Assembly: GCF_003261055.1 (NCBI RefSeq) | Contig: NZ_CP030073.1 | Location: 1,984,001-2,048,000 of the forward strand | Direction: 5' to 3' | Source: Streptomyces cadmiisoli | Lineage (GTDB): Bacteria; Actinomycetota; Actinomycetes; Streptomycetales; Streptomycetaceae | Length of the DNA stretch: 64,000 nucleotides | Part shown: piece after piece, positions 16,788 through 24,940 of the stretch | How the letters are laid out: the number at the start of each line of letters is the position of its first letter | Numbering within the stretch: position 1 is the first letter of the stretch | The notes under the pieces: generated by a model | What the model saw: only the letters and a program-made list of their open reading frames with translations | What the model was told of the DNA's origin: nothing | The model's database searches: none | Program-made: the position numbers and the translations under genes

Positions 16788-17561
16788 TCAGCGCAGCAGC
16801 AGTTGGACGCCGCCCACCACGGTCGCCGCGATCACCAGTTGCTCGAACAGCCTCTGGTTGATCCGGTTCACGGCCCACTTGCCGATCAGCGCGCCGGGGA
16901 CGACGAACACCACGAGCGCCGCGTCGAGCAGCAGCGAGCGGCTGTCGATCAGGCCGAGGCCGGCGCTGAAGGGCACCTTGGACACGTTGACGATCAGGAA
17001 GAAGAACGCCGACGTCCCCAGGAAGCCCAGCTTCCGGAAGCCCGCCGACAGCAGGTACATCGACATCACCGGCCCGCCGGCGTTGGCGACCATCGTGGTG
17101 AAGCCGCCCAGGACTCCGTACGAACGGGCCTTGATCCGGCCCGCGCGACTCGTCACCGGCTCCGGTTCCCGCCGCTCCGCGGCCGAGCGCCGGCGCCACA
17201 TGGTGACGCCCGCCATCAGCAGCAGGATCGCGCCGATCGAGGTCCGTACGACCTCGTCGTCGGCCCACACCAGGAACAGCGTGCCGACCACCACCCCGGC
17301 GGCGACGGCCGGGAACAGTCGCCACAGGGTGGGCCAGTGGGCGTGCCGCCGATAGGTGAGCACCGCCAGTACGTCCCCGGCGATGAGGATCGGCAGCAGT
17401 ACGCCGGTGGAGGCCCGGGCGGGCAGCACCGCCGCGAAGACGGCGAGACTGACCGTGTTCGCCCCGCTCACGGCGGTCTTGGAGAAGCCGACGAGAAGCG
17501 CCGCGAAAGCGAGCGCGACGAACTCCCAGCCGGTGATGTGCCACAACGTCATCGTGTCCAT
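16788..17561 (-). CDS. TSUP family permease (sulfite exporter TauE/SafE)
   Basis: 257-residue membrane protein with about seven hydrophobic helices. Family signatures are the N-terminal FAALLVGFSKTAVSGANTVS and the repeat-2 counterpart VLGGFTTMVANAGGPVMSMY near residue 130. TSUP proteins move sulfite, sulfoacetate or other organosulfur anions, but the substrate is not predictable here. ATG at 17561 is chosen because the preceding nine codons would be hydrophilic and a TAGCAT -10-like box lies 10 nt upstream. It stands alone between the HAD gene (convergent) and the thiolase gene. Confidence 0.88.
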   Translation of the reverse strand: MDTMTLWHITGWEFVALAFAALLVGFSKTAVSGANTVSLAVFAAVLPARASTGVLLPILIAGDVLAVLTYRRHAHWPTLWRLFPAVAAGVVVGTLFLVWADDEVVRTSIGAILLLMAGVTMWRRRSAAERREPEPVTSRAGRIKARSYGVLGGFTTMVANAGGPVMSMYLLSAGFRKLGFLGTSAFFFLIVNVSKVPFSAGLGLIDSRSLLLDAALVVFVVPGALIGKWAVNRINQRLFEQLVIAATVVGGVQLLLR

Positions 17562-17716
17562 GCGGACACCGATGCTATGCGCATGCATGTGGTGGCCGTA
17601 AGGACCGTCTCGCAGAGTGGCCGTGGCACCCGCCGCGGCGGACCGGGGACGGCCCGGCGAACGCGATCCCCTGACCGGCGACGTTCGCCCGTCGGCGAAC
17701 GTCGCCCCCCGCGGCC

Positions 17717-18904
17717 TTAGGGCCGTTCCACGAGCAGGGCGCTGCCCTGCCCGACGCCGACGCACATCGTCGCGAGCCCTCGGCTCGCGCCCGTGCGGCG
17801 CATGCGGTGCAGCAGCGTGGTGAGGATGCGCGCGCCCGAGCAGCCCAGCGGGTGGCCGAGGGCGATCGCTCCACCGCTCGGATTGACCAGGTCCGCGTCG
17901 ATGCCGAGGCCGTCCACGCAGGCGAGGGCCTGCGCGGCGAACGCCTCGTTGAACTCGGCCTCCTCGATGTCGTCGACGCTCCAGCCGACCCGCGTCAGCG
18001 CCTTGCGGGTGGCGGGGACGGGCCCGATGCCCATGACGTCCGGATGGACACCGGCCGAGGCGCCGGCCACGTACCGGCCCAGCGACTCCAGTCCCAGCTC
18101 CTCCAGGACGTCCTCGGCGACCAGCAGCAGGCCGGCGGCGCCGTCGTTCATCGGCGAGGCGTTGCCCGCGGTGACGGTGCCGCCCTCTCGGAAGACCGGC
18201 CTCAGGCGGGCGAGCTTCTCGTAGGAGGTGTCCTCGCGGACGCACTCGTCGCTGTCGACGACCACACCGTCCGGCCGCTCCACGGGCAGGATCTCGTCGT
18301 CGAAGTGGCCGTTCTTGCGGGCCAGGGCGGCGCGTCGGTGGCTGCGCAGCGCGAACTCGTCCTGGCGTTCGCGTGTGATCCCGTACCGCTCGGCGACCTC
18401 CTCCGCGGTCTCGCCCATGGAGAGCAGACCGTGCAGGTCCTTCATCGCCGGGTTGACCAGCCGCCAGCCGAGCCGGGTGTCGACGGTCTCCATGCGGTGC
18501 GGCAGGGCCTCGTCGGGGCGGGGCAGCACGAACGGTGCGCGGCTCATCGACTCGGAACCGCCGGCCAGCACGACGTCGGCATCACCGGCGGCGATGGTGC
18601 GGGCGGCGGTGGTCACGGCCTCCAGACCGGAGGCGCACAGGCGGTTGACCGTGGCGCCGGGGACGGTCTCGGGGAGTCCGGCGAGCAGGGCGGCCATCCG
18701 GGCCACGTTGCGGTTGTCCTCGCCCGCCTGGTTGGCGGCGCCCCAGTAGACGTCGTCGATGCGGTCCGGGGCGAGGGCCGGGACGTCGGCGACCAGTCGG
18801 CGGATCACGTGCGCCGCGAGGTCGTCGGGCCGCACGCCGGCGAGGGCACCGCGCAGCTTGCCGATGGGGGTGCGGCGGGCGGCCGCGAAGTGGACGGGAC
18901 GCAC
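17717..18904 (-). CDS. Thiolase family protein (acetyl-CoA acetyltransferase / ketoadipyl-CoA thiolase type)
   Basis: 395-residue thiolase. The nucleophile lies in NRLCASGLEAV near residue 89, the histidine in GGAIALGHPLGCSGAR and the second cysteine in LATMCVGVGQG at the C-terminus. The N-terminal pattern GAANQAGEDNRNVARMAALLAG is typical of PcaF/PaaJ-like thiolases that cleave beta-ketoadipyl-CoA, but no aromatic catabolism genes adjoin it, so the substrate stays open. It is distinct from the thiolase at the left end of the window. The upstream region holds two palindromes (18976-18993 and 19003-19012), suggesting a dedicated repressor. Confidence 0.9.
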   Translation of the reverse strand: MRPVHFAAARRTPIGKLRGALAGVRPDDLAAHVIRRLVADVPALAPDRIDDVYWGAANQAGEDNRNVARMAALLAGLPETVPGATVNRLCASGLEAVTTAARTIAAGDADVVLAGGSESMSRAPFVLPRPDEALPHRMETVDTRLGWRLVNPAMKDLHGLLSMGETAEEVAERYGITRERQDEFALRSHRRAALARKNGHFDDEILPVERPDGVVVDSDECVREDTSYEKLARLRPVFREGGTVTAGNASPMNDGAAGLLLVAEDVLEELGLESLGRYVAGASAGVHPDVMGIGPVPATRKALTRVGWSVDDIEEAEFNEAFAAQALACVDGLGIDADLVNPSGGAIALGHPLGCSGARILTTLLHRMRRTGASRGLATMCVGVGQGSALLVERP

Positions 18905-18975
18905 GACAGGACTCCTGACCGACTGACCGACTCACCGGCGTGGCTCGATGAGCTGCGCCGGGACGGCCGGCGCGG

Positions 18976-19012
18976 CAGCGTTAATTAGCGCTGCTAGTTT
19001 TGGACTATAGTC
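18976..19012. promoter_or_regulatory. Two palindromes in the thiolase/whiB divergent promoter region
   Basis: CAGCGTTAA-TTAGCGCTG (18976-18993) is an 18-bp palindrome with one mismatched pair. GACTATAGTC (19003-19012) is a perfect palindrome containing TATAGT, a near-consensus -10 box readable on either strand. The stretch is AT-rich compared with its surroundings, so both promoter and operator functions are likely. Confidence 0.55.
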
Positions 19013-19183
19013 TGCCCACCGCCCCCTGGGAAGATCCCCGGGCGGCTTCACCCATGCGGCGCGGGTGTCGCCCACCGGGGCGGCAGGGGGGCCGGCCCGC
19101 CACCCCGACGAGACGTCCGGCGTCGACAACCGCCGCGCCGGTCACCGTGTTTGCACCGGTTCGCCCCGGGCACCCGCGCCGCC

Positions 19184-19450
19184 ATGAAGTGGTTGCGGCA
19201 AGCGGCCTGCACGGGTGAGGACCCCGAACTGTTCTTCCCCGTGGGCACGACGGGACCCGCGCTCCGGGACATCGCGGCCGCCAAACGCGTCTGCGCCGGC
19301 TGCCCGGTGGTCACCGAGTGTCTGCACTACGCGCTGCGCAGCGGGCAGACGTCGGGTGTGTGGGGCGGGACCGACGAGCACGAACGCGCCGGGCTGCTCC
19401 GGGCAGCCGGGACGTCCGGGTACGACACGAGAAGGAGAAGCACGCCATGA
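19184..19450 (+). CDS. WhiB family transcriptional regulator (WblE-like)
   Basis: 88-residue WhiB-like protein. The four iron-sulfur cysteines are in RQAACTG, VCAGC and TEC, and the turn motif SGVWGG is followed by a basic C-terminus. WDPELFF-type segment EDPELFFPVGTTGPA resembles WblE. Such proteins bind a [4Fe-4S] cluster and the housekeeping sigma factor region 4 and respond to redox or NO. ATG at 19184 was preferred to an in-frame TTG at 19151 because it gives the usual WhiB N-terminus. Its TGA overlaps the ATG of the following dps reading frame (ATGA at 19447-19450), implying coupled translation. Confidence 0.9.
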   Translation: MKWLRQAACTGEDPELFFPVGTTGPALRDIAAAKRVCAGCPVVTECLHYALRSGQTSGVWGGTDEHERAGLLRAAGTSGYDTRRRSTP

Positions 19451-19928
19451 CCGTGATGAGGAACACCCTGTCCGACGACGCGCGCCGCGTTGCCTGCGAC
19501 GCGCTCCAGGAGACCTGGTGGACCTCCTCGGGCTGTCGCTGACCGGGAAGCAGGCGCACCGGAACGTCCTGGGTCCGCGGTTCCGCTCGGTCCACCTCCA
19601 GCTCGACGAGGTGGTCTCGGCCGCCCGCGGCTTCGCCGACACGGTGGCGGAGCGCTCCGCGGCACCGGGCGTCCCGCCGGACGGCCGTCCCGAGACCGTC
19701 GGTACCGCGTTCTCGCTGCCCGGACCGAAGAGCGGCCGGCTGCGCGACGCCGACGTCGTCCAGCTGATGGCTGAGGCCCTGGAGGAGGCCGTCGGGCGGC
19801 TGCGCACACGCGTCGAGGCGACCGGGACGCCCGATCCCGTGACCCAGGACCTGCTCATCGGTATCACCGCCGAGCTGGAGGAGCAGCGGTGGATGTTCGA
19901 CGCGGAGAACTTCCCGCGCGGCACCTGA
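19447..19928 (+). pseudogene. Dps-family ferritin, frameshifted
   Basis: The first reading frame starts at ATG 19447 (MTVMRNTLSDDARRVACDAL, then QET) and stops at 19542. From 19518 to 19928 the next frame continues as a clear Dps protein: VDLLGLSLTGKQAHRNVLGP, then FRSVHLQLDEVV with the ferroxidase-site His/Asp/Glu, ADTVAERSAAPGVPPDGR and a full C-terminal helix ending EEQRWMFDAENF. Restoring one C in the ACC-TGG junction at 19513-19518 would join the frames as QETLVDLLG. So one base is missing, by real mutation or sequencing error. The position usually Trp after the ferroxidase His (HWN) is Arg here. Dps proteins protect DNA and store iron. Confidence 0.85.
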
Positions 19929-19955
19929 CACCGCGCCCGGCCGGCACCCGCCCGC

Positions 19956-21215
19956 CTACGGGGTCCCCTGTTCTCGGCCCAGCCGGCTCAGCGCGGCCGA
20001 CACCAGGGTCAGGACACCGGGGACGAGCACCGAGGGATCGGGGGCGAACAGCGGGCTGTGGTTGCCCGGCACGTTGCCGAGCCGTTCCAGCAGCCCGTCG
20101 CCCGGCGCGGCCTCCCAGACGCCCGGGGGCGTGGTGGTGACGTACCAGTAGTCGTACGGCACGCCCTTCGGCGCGAGCAGGGAGAAGTCCTCGCTGCCCG
20201 TCGCCGGACCGAAGTCGAACACCGTGTCCGTACCGAACAGTTCGCGGTGCACTGCGGCGACCTCCCGGTCGAGCGCGGCGTCGTTGACGGTGTTCGGACA
20301 GCTCGACACCACCGTGACCTCGGGCGGCTCCGGGCAGCCCGCGGCCCGGCACTCTCCCGTCACCACGCGGCGGACGGCGGCGAGGACGCGCTCGCGCACC
20401 TGCGGGTCCTGCGTACGCACGTTCAGCGCCAGGTGCGCCTCGGCGGGGATCACGTTGTGCCGCGTACCGGCGTGGAACTGCCCCACCGTCAGCACCGCCG
20501 ACTGGGCCGCCGCGACCTCCCGGGAGACGACCGACTGGAGCCGGGTCACGATGTACGCGCCGGTCACCACCGGGTCGACCGTCGACTCCGGGCGCGATCC
20601 ATGGCCGCCGCGGCCGTGCACGACGACGTCGATGTCGTCGGAGGCGGACATCATCAGGCCGGGGGTGTGCGGGTAGAAGCCGGCCGGACCCGGCGCGGCG
20701 TGCTGGCCGAACAGCACGTCGGGCCGCGGGAAACGCTCGTGCGCCCCGTCCGCCACCATGGCCGCCGCTCCCCCGCCGGACTCCTCGGCCGGCTGCCCGA
20801 CCACCACGAGCGTGCCCGACCAGGTCCCACGGCCGGCGGCGAGAGCCTCCGCGGCGCCGATCAGCCAGGTGACGTGCAGGTCGTGCCCGCAGGCGTGCAT
20901 CACCCCGTCCACCACGGAGGCGTACTCGAGGCCGGTGGCCTCCCGCACGGGCAGGGCGTCCATGTCGCCGCGCAGCCAGACGACCGGCCCGTCCCCGTTG
21001 GCGAGCACACCCACCACACCGGTGCGGCCGACGCCCTCGGTCACCTCGAAGCCGCCCGCGCGCAGCCGTGCGGCGAGCCGGGCGGCCGTGCGGTGCTCCT
21101 GGAAGGCGAGCTCGGGATGGCGGTGCAGGTCCCGGTAGAGGTCCGACAGGTGGTCCGCCTTCAGCCCGGCGGTGATGTCCCGGGTCAGGCGCGCCGTGGC
21201 GGCGGGCTCGCTCAT
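19956..21215 (-). CDS. M20 family amidohydrolase (metallopeptidase)
   Basis: 419-residue amidohydrolase of the IAA-Leu hydrolase/N-acyl amino acid deacylase group. Metal ligands and catalytic residues are visible in LHRHPELAFQE, LRGDMDALPV, HACGHDLHVT and QPAEESGGGAAAM; the dimerisation-domain histidine is in HGRGGHGSRPE. The start ATG at 21215 has GGAG about 8 nt upstream. It hydrolyses amide bonds of N-acylated amino acids or related compounds in the cytosol; no signal peptide is seen. It is monocistronic by position. Upstream sequence is G-rich on the coding strand. Confidence 0.92.
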   Translation of the reverse strand: MSEPAATARLTRDITAGLKADHLSDLYRDLHRHPELAFQEHRTAARLAARLRAGGFEVTEGVGRTGVVGVLANGDGPVVWLRGDMDALPVREATGLEYASVVDGVMHACGHDLHVTWLIGAAEALAAGRGTWSGTLVVVGQPAEESGGGAAAMVADGAHERFPRPDVLFGQHAAPGPAGFYPHTPGLMMSASDDIDVVVHGRGGHGSRPESTVDPVVTGAYIVTRLQSVVSREVAAAQSAVLTVGQFHAGTRHNVIPAEAHLALNVRTQDPQVRERVLAAVRRVVTGECRAAGCPEPPEVTVVSSCPNTVNDAALDREVAAVHRELFGTDTVFDFGPATGSEDFSLLAPKGVPYDYWYVTTTPPGVWEAAPGDGLLERLGNVPGNHSPLFAPDPSVLVPGVLTLVSAALSRLGREQGTP

Positions 21216-21689
21216 GCTGCGTCTCCTGCGTCGTCGGCACGCTCGCGGTCGGGCGCCGCGTGCGGGAGCGTGAGGGTCTCGCGGTACCCATCCTGCCCCG
21301 CGACGGCCCCGCCCCGCCCGGTCCTGCCCCATGACCGGCTCGCCCCGCCCTGCCGGTGACGGCCCCGCCCCCGCCCCGTCCGGCCCGCGCGGGGGCGCCA
21401 CCGGCCCGAGGCCACGCGCCGGTTCACCCGGTGGGGTGACCGGCGCGGTGCGATGACCGGCACGACGGGCGAGGTCCCCGAAGGGACCTCTCGCACGGCG
21501 TCACCTCGGCCCGAACGGCGCCCCGCGCGGCCCGTCGGCGGCCGTCCCGGCGCACCCGGTGATCATGACCATGGGTCCACGGCCGGTACGCTGTGGCAGC
21601 TGCGGCATCCCCCCACCATCACCCGCGAACTCGCGGTGAGTTGCGGCCGGCGGCGTCGAGACGTCACACAGCATGAGGATGTAACACAG
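21216..21689. other. 474-nt intergenic region with G-quadruplex-prone tract
   Basis: Spacer between divergent M20 amidohydrolase and kinase genes. Bases 21294-21405 are unusually C-rich on the plus strand, with many runs of CCCC and GCCCCGCCC, hence G-run-rich on the minus strand. No RNA gene was recognised. A GAGGA ribosome site (21675-21679) serves the kinase GTG at 21690. Confidence 0.5.
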
Positions 21690-23000
21690 GTGCTCATAGC
21701 GGGCCGGTACCGGCTGCACGATCGGATCGGGCAAGGCGCGATGGGAGAGGTGTGGCGGGCGTACGACGAAACGCTCGGCAGACCGGTCGCCGTCAAGCTG
21801 CTGCTCCCCCAGGATTCCGACCCCACGGCCGTCTCCCGGTTCCGTCTGGAGGCGCAGACGGCCGGGCGGCTGCACCACCCTTGCGTGGTGGGCGTCCTGG
21901 ACTTCGGTGACCACGAGAGCCGGCTGTTCCTGGTGATGGAGCTGGTCGACGGCGACAGCCTGGCCGGCCTGCTCGCCGGGTCCGGGCCGCAGCCCGCCGA
22001 CCGGGTGGCCCGCATCGCCGCGCACGCCGCCGCCGGCCTCTTCGCCGCCCATCAGCAGGGCATCGTCCACCGCGACATCAAACCGGCCAATCTGCTCCTG
22101 GACGCGGACGGCACCCTGAAGATCGGCGACTTCGGCATCGCCCGTTTCCTGGACGATCCGGCCGCCGCGCTCACCGCCACCGGCCAGATCGTCGGCACCA
22201 GCCTCTACCTCGCGCCGGAGCGCGCGCTCGGGCAGCCCGCGGGCCCGGCGAGCGACGTCTACTCGCTGGGCTGCGTGCTCTACCAACTGCTCACCGGACG
22301 TCCGCCGTTCCAGGCCGACACCGCGATCGCCATCCTGCACCAGCACCTGGACGCCGTCCCCGTACCGCCCCGGCAGCTCGGCGCGGACGTCCCGCCCGCC
22401 TTCGAGAGCTATCTGCTCGGCCTGCTGGCCAAGCAGCCCGAGCACCGTCCGGGCGCGGACCGGGTCGCCGACTGGTTCGCCTCCGGCGCATGGCAGGGCC
22501 GCCCCGAGCCGCTGCCCCCCGCCGCGCCGACTCCGGCGCCCGCGCCCGCTCCGGTGGCGCCGCGCACCGACGCCGGGACCGGCCCGGCGACCACCTATGT
22601 GCTGCCGTCCTCGTCCCGGCGCGCACGCCGCGCCGTCCCGGCCGCGCGGCGGGGCCGGCCCGGCGCCCGCGAACTGGTCGGACACCGGCCCCGGGTGGTC
22701 GCCGCGGCCGGCGGGGTGGTGCTGTTCGTGACGGCGATGCTCATCGGCATGGCGTGGTTCTCACCCGACAACACCTCGACGGAGAAGTCCCAGCACGACC
22801 CGCCCGGCACCTCCGGCCCCGTCGCGACGCCGGGCACCGGCGAGGCGGACACGAGTCGGACGCCCGCCGTCGTCGCGGAGCCCTCGGCACCGGCCCCGTC
22901 CACCGGCGAAGAGCGGCCCGGCGACCGGCGGGATCCCCGCGGGAACGACAAGGAGCGGGGGTCGCGCGGCGACGACGACAACGAGGACGACGACGACTGA
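21690..23000 (+). CDS. Serine/threonine protein kinase (Pkn type), single-pass membrane
   Basis: 436-residue Hanks-type kinase. The ATP loop is IGQGAMGEVW near residue 13, catalytic lysine VAVKLL, catalytic loop VHRDIKPANLLLD, DFG in KIGDFGIAR and activation end GTSLYLAPER. After residue 265 comes a Pro/Ala-rich juxtamembrane stretch, one transmembrane helix (about 332-355, VVAAAGGVVLFVTAMLIGMAW), then a short Ser/Thr/Pro-rich outer tail ending in a run of Asp. There are no PASTA repeats. The GTG at 21690 was chosen since the kinase fold begins there and GAGGA is 10 nt upstream; the frame is open further upstream. Substrates are unknown. Confidence 0.9.
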   Translation: MLIAGRYRLHDRIGQGAMGEVWRAYDETLGRPVAVKLLLPQDSDPTAVSRFRLEAQTAGRLHHPCVVGVLDFGDHESRLFLVMELVDGDSLAGLLAGSGPQPADRVARIAAHAAAGLFAAHQQGIVHRDIKPANLLLDADGTLKIGDFGIARFLDDPAAALTATGQIVGTSLYLAPERALGQPAGPASDVYSLGCVLYQLLTGRPPFQADTAIAILHQHLDAVPVPPRQLGADVPPAFESYLLGLLAKQPEHRPGADRVADWFASGAWQGRPEPLPPAAPTPAPAPAPVAPRTDAGTGPATTYVLPSSSRRARRAVPAARRGRPGARELVGHRPRVVAAAGGVVLFVTAMLIGMAWFSPDNTSTEKSQHDPPGTSGPVATPGTGEADTSRTPAVVAEPSAPAPSTGEERPGDRRDPRGNDKERGSRGDDDNEDDDD

Positions 23001-23020
23001 GTCCCGGACGGCCGGCGGGA

Positions 23021-23893
23021 TCAGGCGTCGGGGGCGGTCAGCCCCAGCAGACGGGTGATCGTGCGCAGCACGCCGTCGTCGTTGTTGGACGGGGCCAGGT
23101 GCCGGGCCCGGCGTACGACCTCGGGGTGGGCGTTGGCCATGGCGAAGGACCACTCGGCGGTGTCGAGCATCTCCAGGTCGTTGAGGTAGTCGCCGAAGAC
23201 CAGGGTCTGCGCGGGCGTGACGCCGAGCTCTCGCTGGAGGCGGCGGACGGCCGCGCCCTTGTTGGCGGTGCGGTTCATGACGTCGACCCAGTGCTCACCG
23301 GAGACGACGACCTGGTGCGTGCCGGAGAAGCGCTCCATGGCCGGTGCCGTGGCCCGTTCGACGGGACCGAAGTCGTGGAGGGCGACCTTCAGGACGTCGT
23401 CGCCGACGGCGGTGACGTCGTCGACGGTCCGGTGTTCGACGTAGTACCTGCGCACTTCGGCGAGGAAGGCCTCGTCGGTCCGCTCCACGTACGCGGCGCG
23501 CTTGCCGCAGACGACGGCCCCCACGTCCACGCCGCCGGCCGCGAGCCGCCGCACCTCGTCGACGATCTCGGTGACGACGGCGCGGTCCAGTGTGTCCGAG
23601 CTCAGCTCCACACCGTCGCGCACGACATAGGTGCCGTTCTCCGCTATGAACGCCATCCCCTGTGCCGCCGGGGCGAACTCGCGGGCCAGCGTGGCGTACT
23701 GGCGGCCGCTCGCGGGACTGAAGTGCACCCCGCGCTCACGCAGCCGGTCCAGGACCTCCCACAGTCCGTCCGGTGCCCGTTTGTCGTCGTCCAGCAGGGT
23801 GCCGTCCATGTCCGTGACCACGAGCCTGATGTCGACGGGGGCGGTGGCCGCGGGCCCGGACGCGGTGGGCAGGGGCGAGTGGGAGTAGGGCAT
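23021..23893 (-). CDS. Cof-type HAD-IIB hydrolase
   Basis: 290-residue HAD phosphatase of the Cof/YidA type. Motif I is VVTDMDGTLLDDD near residue 26, motif II FSPASGRQ, the motif III lysine is in NKGAAVRRL and motif IV is LVFGDYLNDLEML. A C2B cap lies between motifs II and III. ATG at 23893 has AGGAAACAGG upstream. Family members dephosphorylate sugar phosphates, pyridoxal phosphate or FMN-type substrates; none can be assigned. It is convergent with the kinase gene (20-nt gap). Confidence 0.88.
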   Translation of the reverse strand: MPYSHSPLPTASGPAATAPVDIRLVVTDMDGTLLDDDKRAPDGLWEVLDRLRERGVHFSPASGRQYATLAREFAPAAQGMAFIAENGTYVVRDGVELSSDTLDRAVVTEIVDEVRRLAAGGVDVGAVVCGKRAAYVERTDEAFLAEVRRYYVEHRTVDDVTAVGDDVLKVALHDFGPVERATAPAMERFSGTHQVVVSGEHWVDVMNRTANKGAAVRRLQRELGVTPAQTLVFGDYLNDLEMLDTAEWSFAMANAHPEVVRRARHLAPSNNDDGVLRTITRLLGLTAPDA

Positions 23894-24087
23894 GTCCTGT
23901 TTCCTGTGGCCGGCGGACGGGGAGTTCCGTCGCGGCGCGACGTGACGTTTCCGTGAACGGCTGTCCACCCTACCGGGGCGGTCGGGAGCCTCCACGGGGT
24001 CGGCCGCTCCGATTCCCGGGACGCCGTGTTCATGATCACGGCACAATGACGACGACGAAGGCGGTCCGGTCGAGGAGAGGACGAGAC

Positions 24088-24900
24088 GTGAGCGAGGCCC
24101 CCACCCCCGCGGAGGGAACGTCACGGCTGAACACGGGTGTGGCGCACAACGCACGGGTCTGGAACTACTGGATCGGCGGCAAGGACAACTACGAGGTCGA
24201 CCACCGGGTCGGCGACCATGTCGCCTCGATGTTCCCGCTGATCCGGGACATCGCCCGCGCGGACCGCGAGTTCCTGCGCCGGGCGGTGCGGTTCCTGGCC
24301 GAGGAGCGCGGGGTGCGGCAGTTCCTGGACATCGGCACCGGGCTGCCCACGGCGGACAACACCCATGAGATCGCCCAGCGGATCGCGCCCGATTCGCGGA
24401 TCGTCTACGTCGACAACGACCCCATCGTGCTGATGCACGCCCGTACGCTGCTGACCGGCACGGCGCAGGGTGTCACCGACTACGTCGACGCGGACGTGCA
24501 CGACCCCGACACCATCCTCGAACGCGCCGCGGGCACCCTGGACCTGACCCGTCCGGTCGCGGTCATGATGCTCGGCATCCTGAACTTCGTACTGGACACC
24601 GACAAGGCGCGGGACATCGCGCGCCGGGTGATGGCCGCGGTCCCCTCCGGCAGTTTCCTGGTCCTGACGCACCCCACCGACGACGCCGAGCTGGGCGGCG
24701 AGGGGCAGATCCCGGCCATGAAGTTCTGGAACGAGAACGCCACTCCGCCCATCACGGCCCGCCGCCGCGACGAGGTCGCCTCCTTCTTCGACGGGCTGGA
24801 GCTGATCGAGCCGGGGCTCGTCGCGTGCTCCGCCTGGCGTGCCGATCTCCACGCTCCCGTCGTGGTACCGCAGTTCGGCGCGGTGGCCGTGAAACCCTGA
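24088..24900 (+). CDS. SAM-dependent methyltransferase, DUF574 family
   Basis: 270-residue protein of the actinobacterial DUF574 (methyltransferase 19) family. Diagnostic segments are NTGVAHNARVWNYWIGGKDN, the SAM-binding QFLDIGTGLPTADNTHE, IVYVDNDPIVLMHAR and VAVMMLGILNFV. GTG at 24088 is supported by GAGGAGAGG 8 nt upstream; an in-frame ATG at 24046 is possible. Streptomyces genomes hold many paralogues; targets are mostly unknown. It is followed by a glutamine-synthetase-like gene 40 nt downstream on the same strand, so it may be part of that operon. Confidence 0.9.
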   Translation: MSEAPTPAEGTSRLNTGVAHNARVWNYWIGGKDNYEVDHRVGDHVASMFPLIRDIARADREFLRRAVRFLAEERGVRQFLDIGTGLPTADNTHEIAQRIAPDSRIVYVDNDPIVLMHARTLLTGTAQGVTDYVDADVHDPDTILERAAGTLDLTRPVAVMMLGILNFVLDTDKARDIARRVMAAVPSGSFLVLTHPTDDAELGGEGQIPAMKFWNENATPPITARRRDEVASFFDGLELIEPGLVACSAWRADLHAPVVVPQFGAVAVKP

Positions 24901-24940
24901 CACCGGCCCGCATCCGGCGAAGCCCGCTCCAGGAGGACGT

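Noticed and set aside
21453..21689. 79-codon N-terminal extension of the Ser/Thr kinase
   Set aside because: No homology or ribosome site, and the kinase domain begins right after GTG 21690. It cannot be fully excluded.
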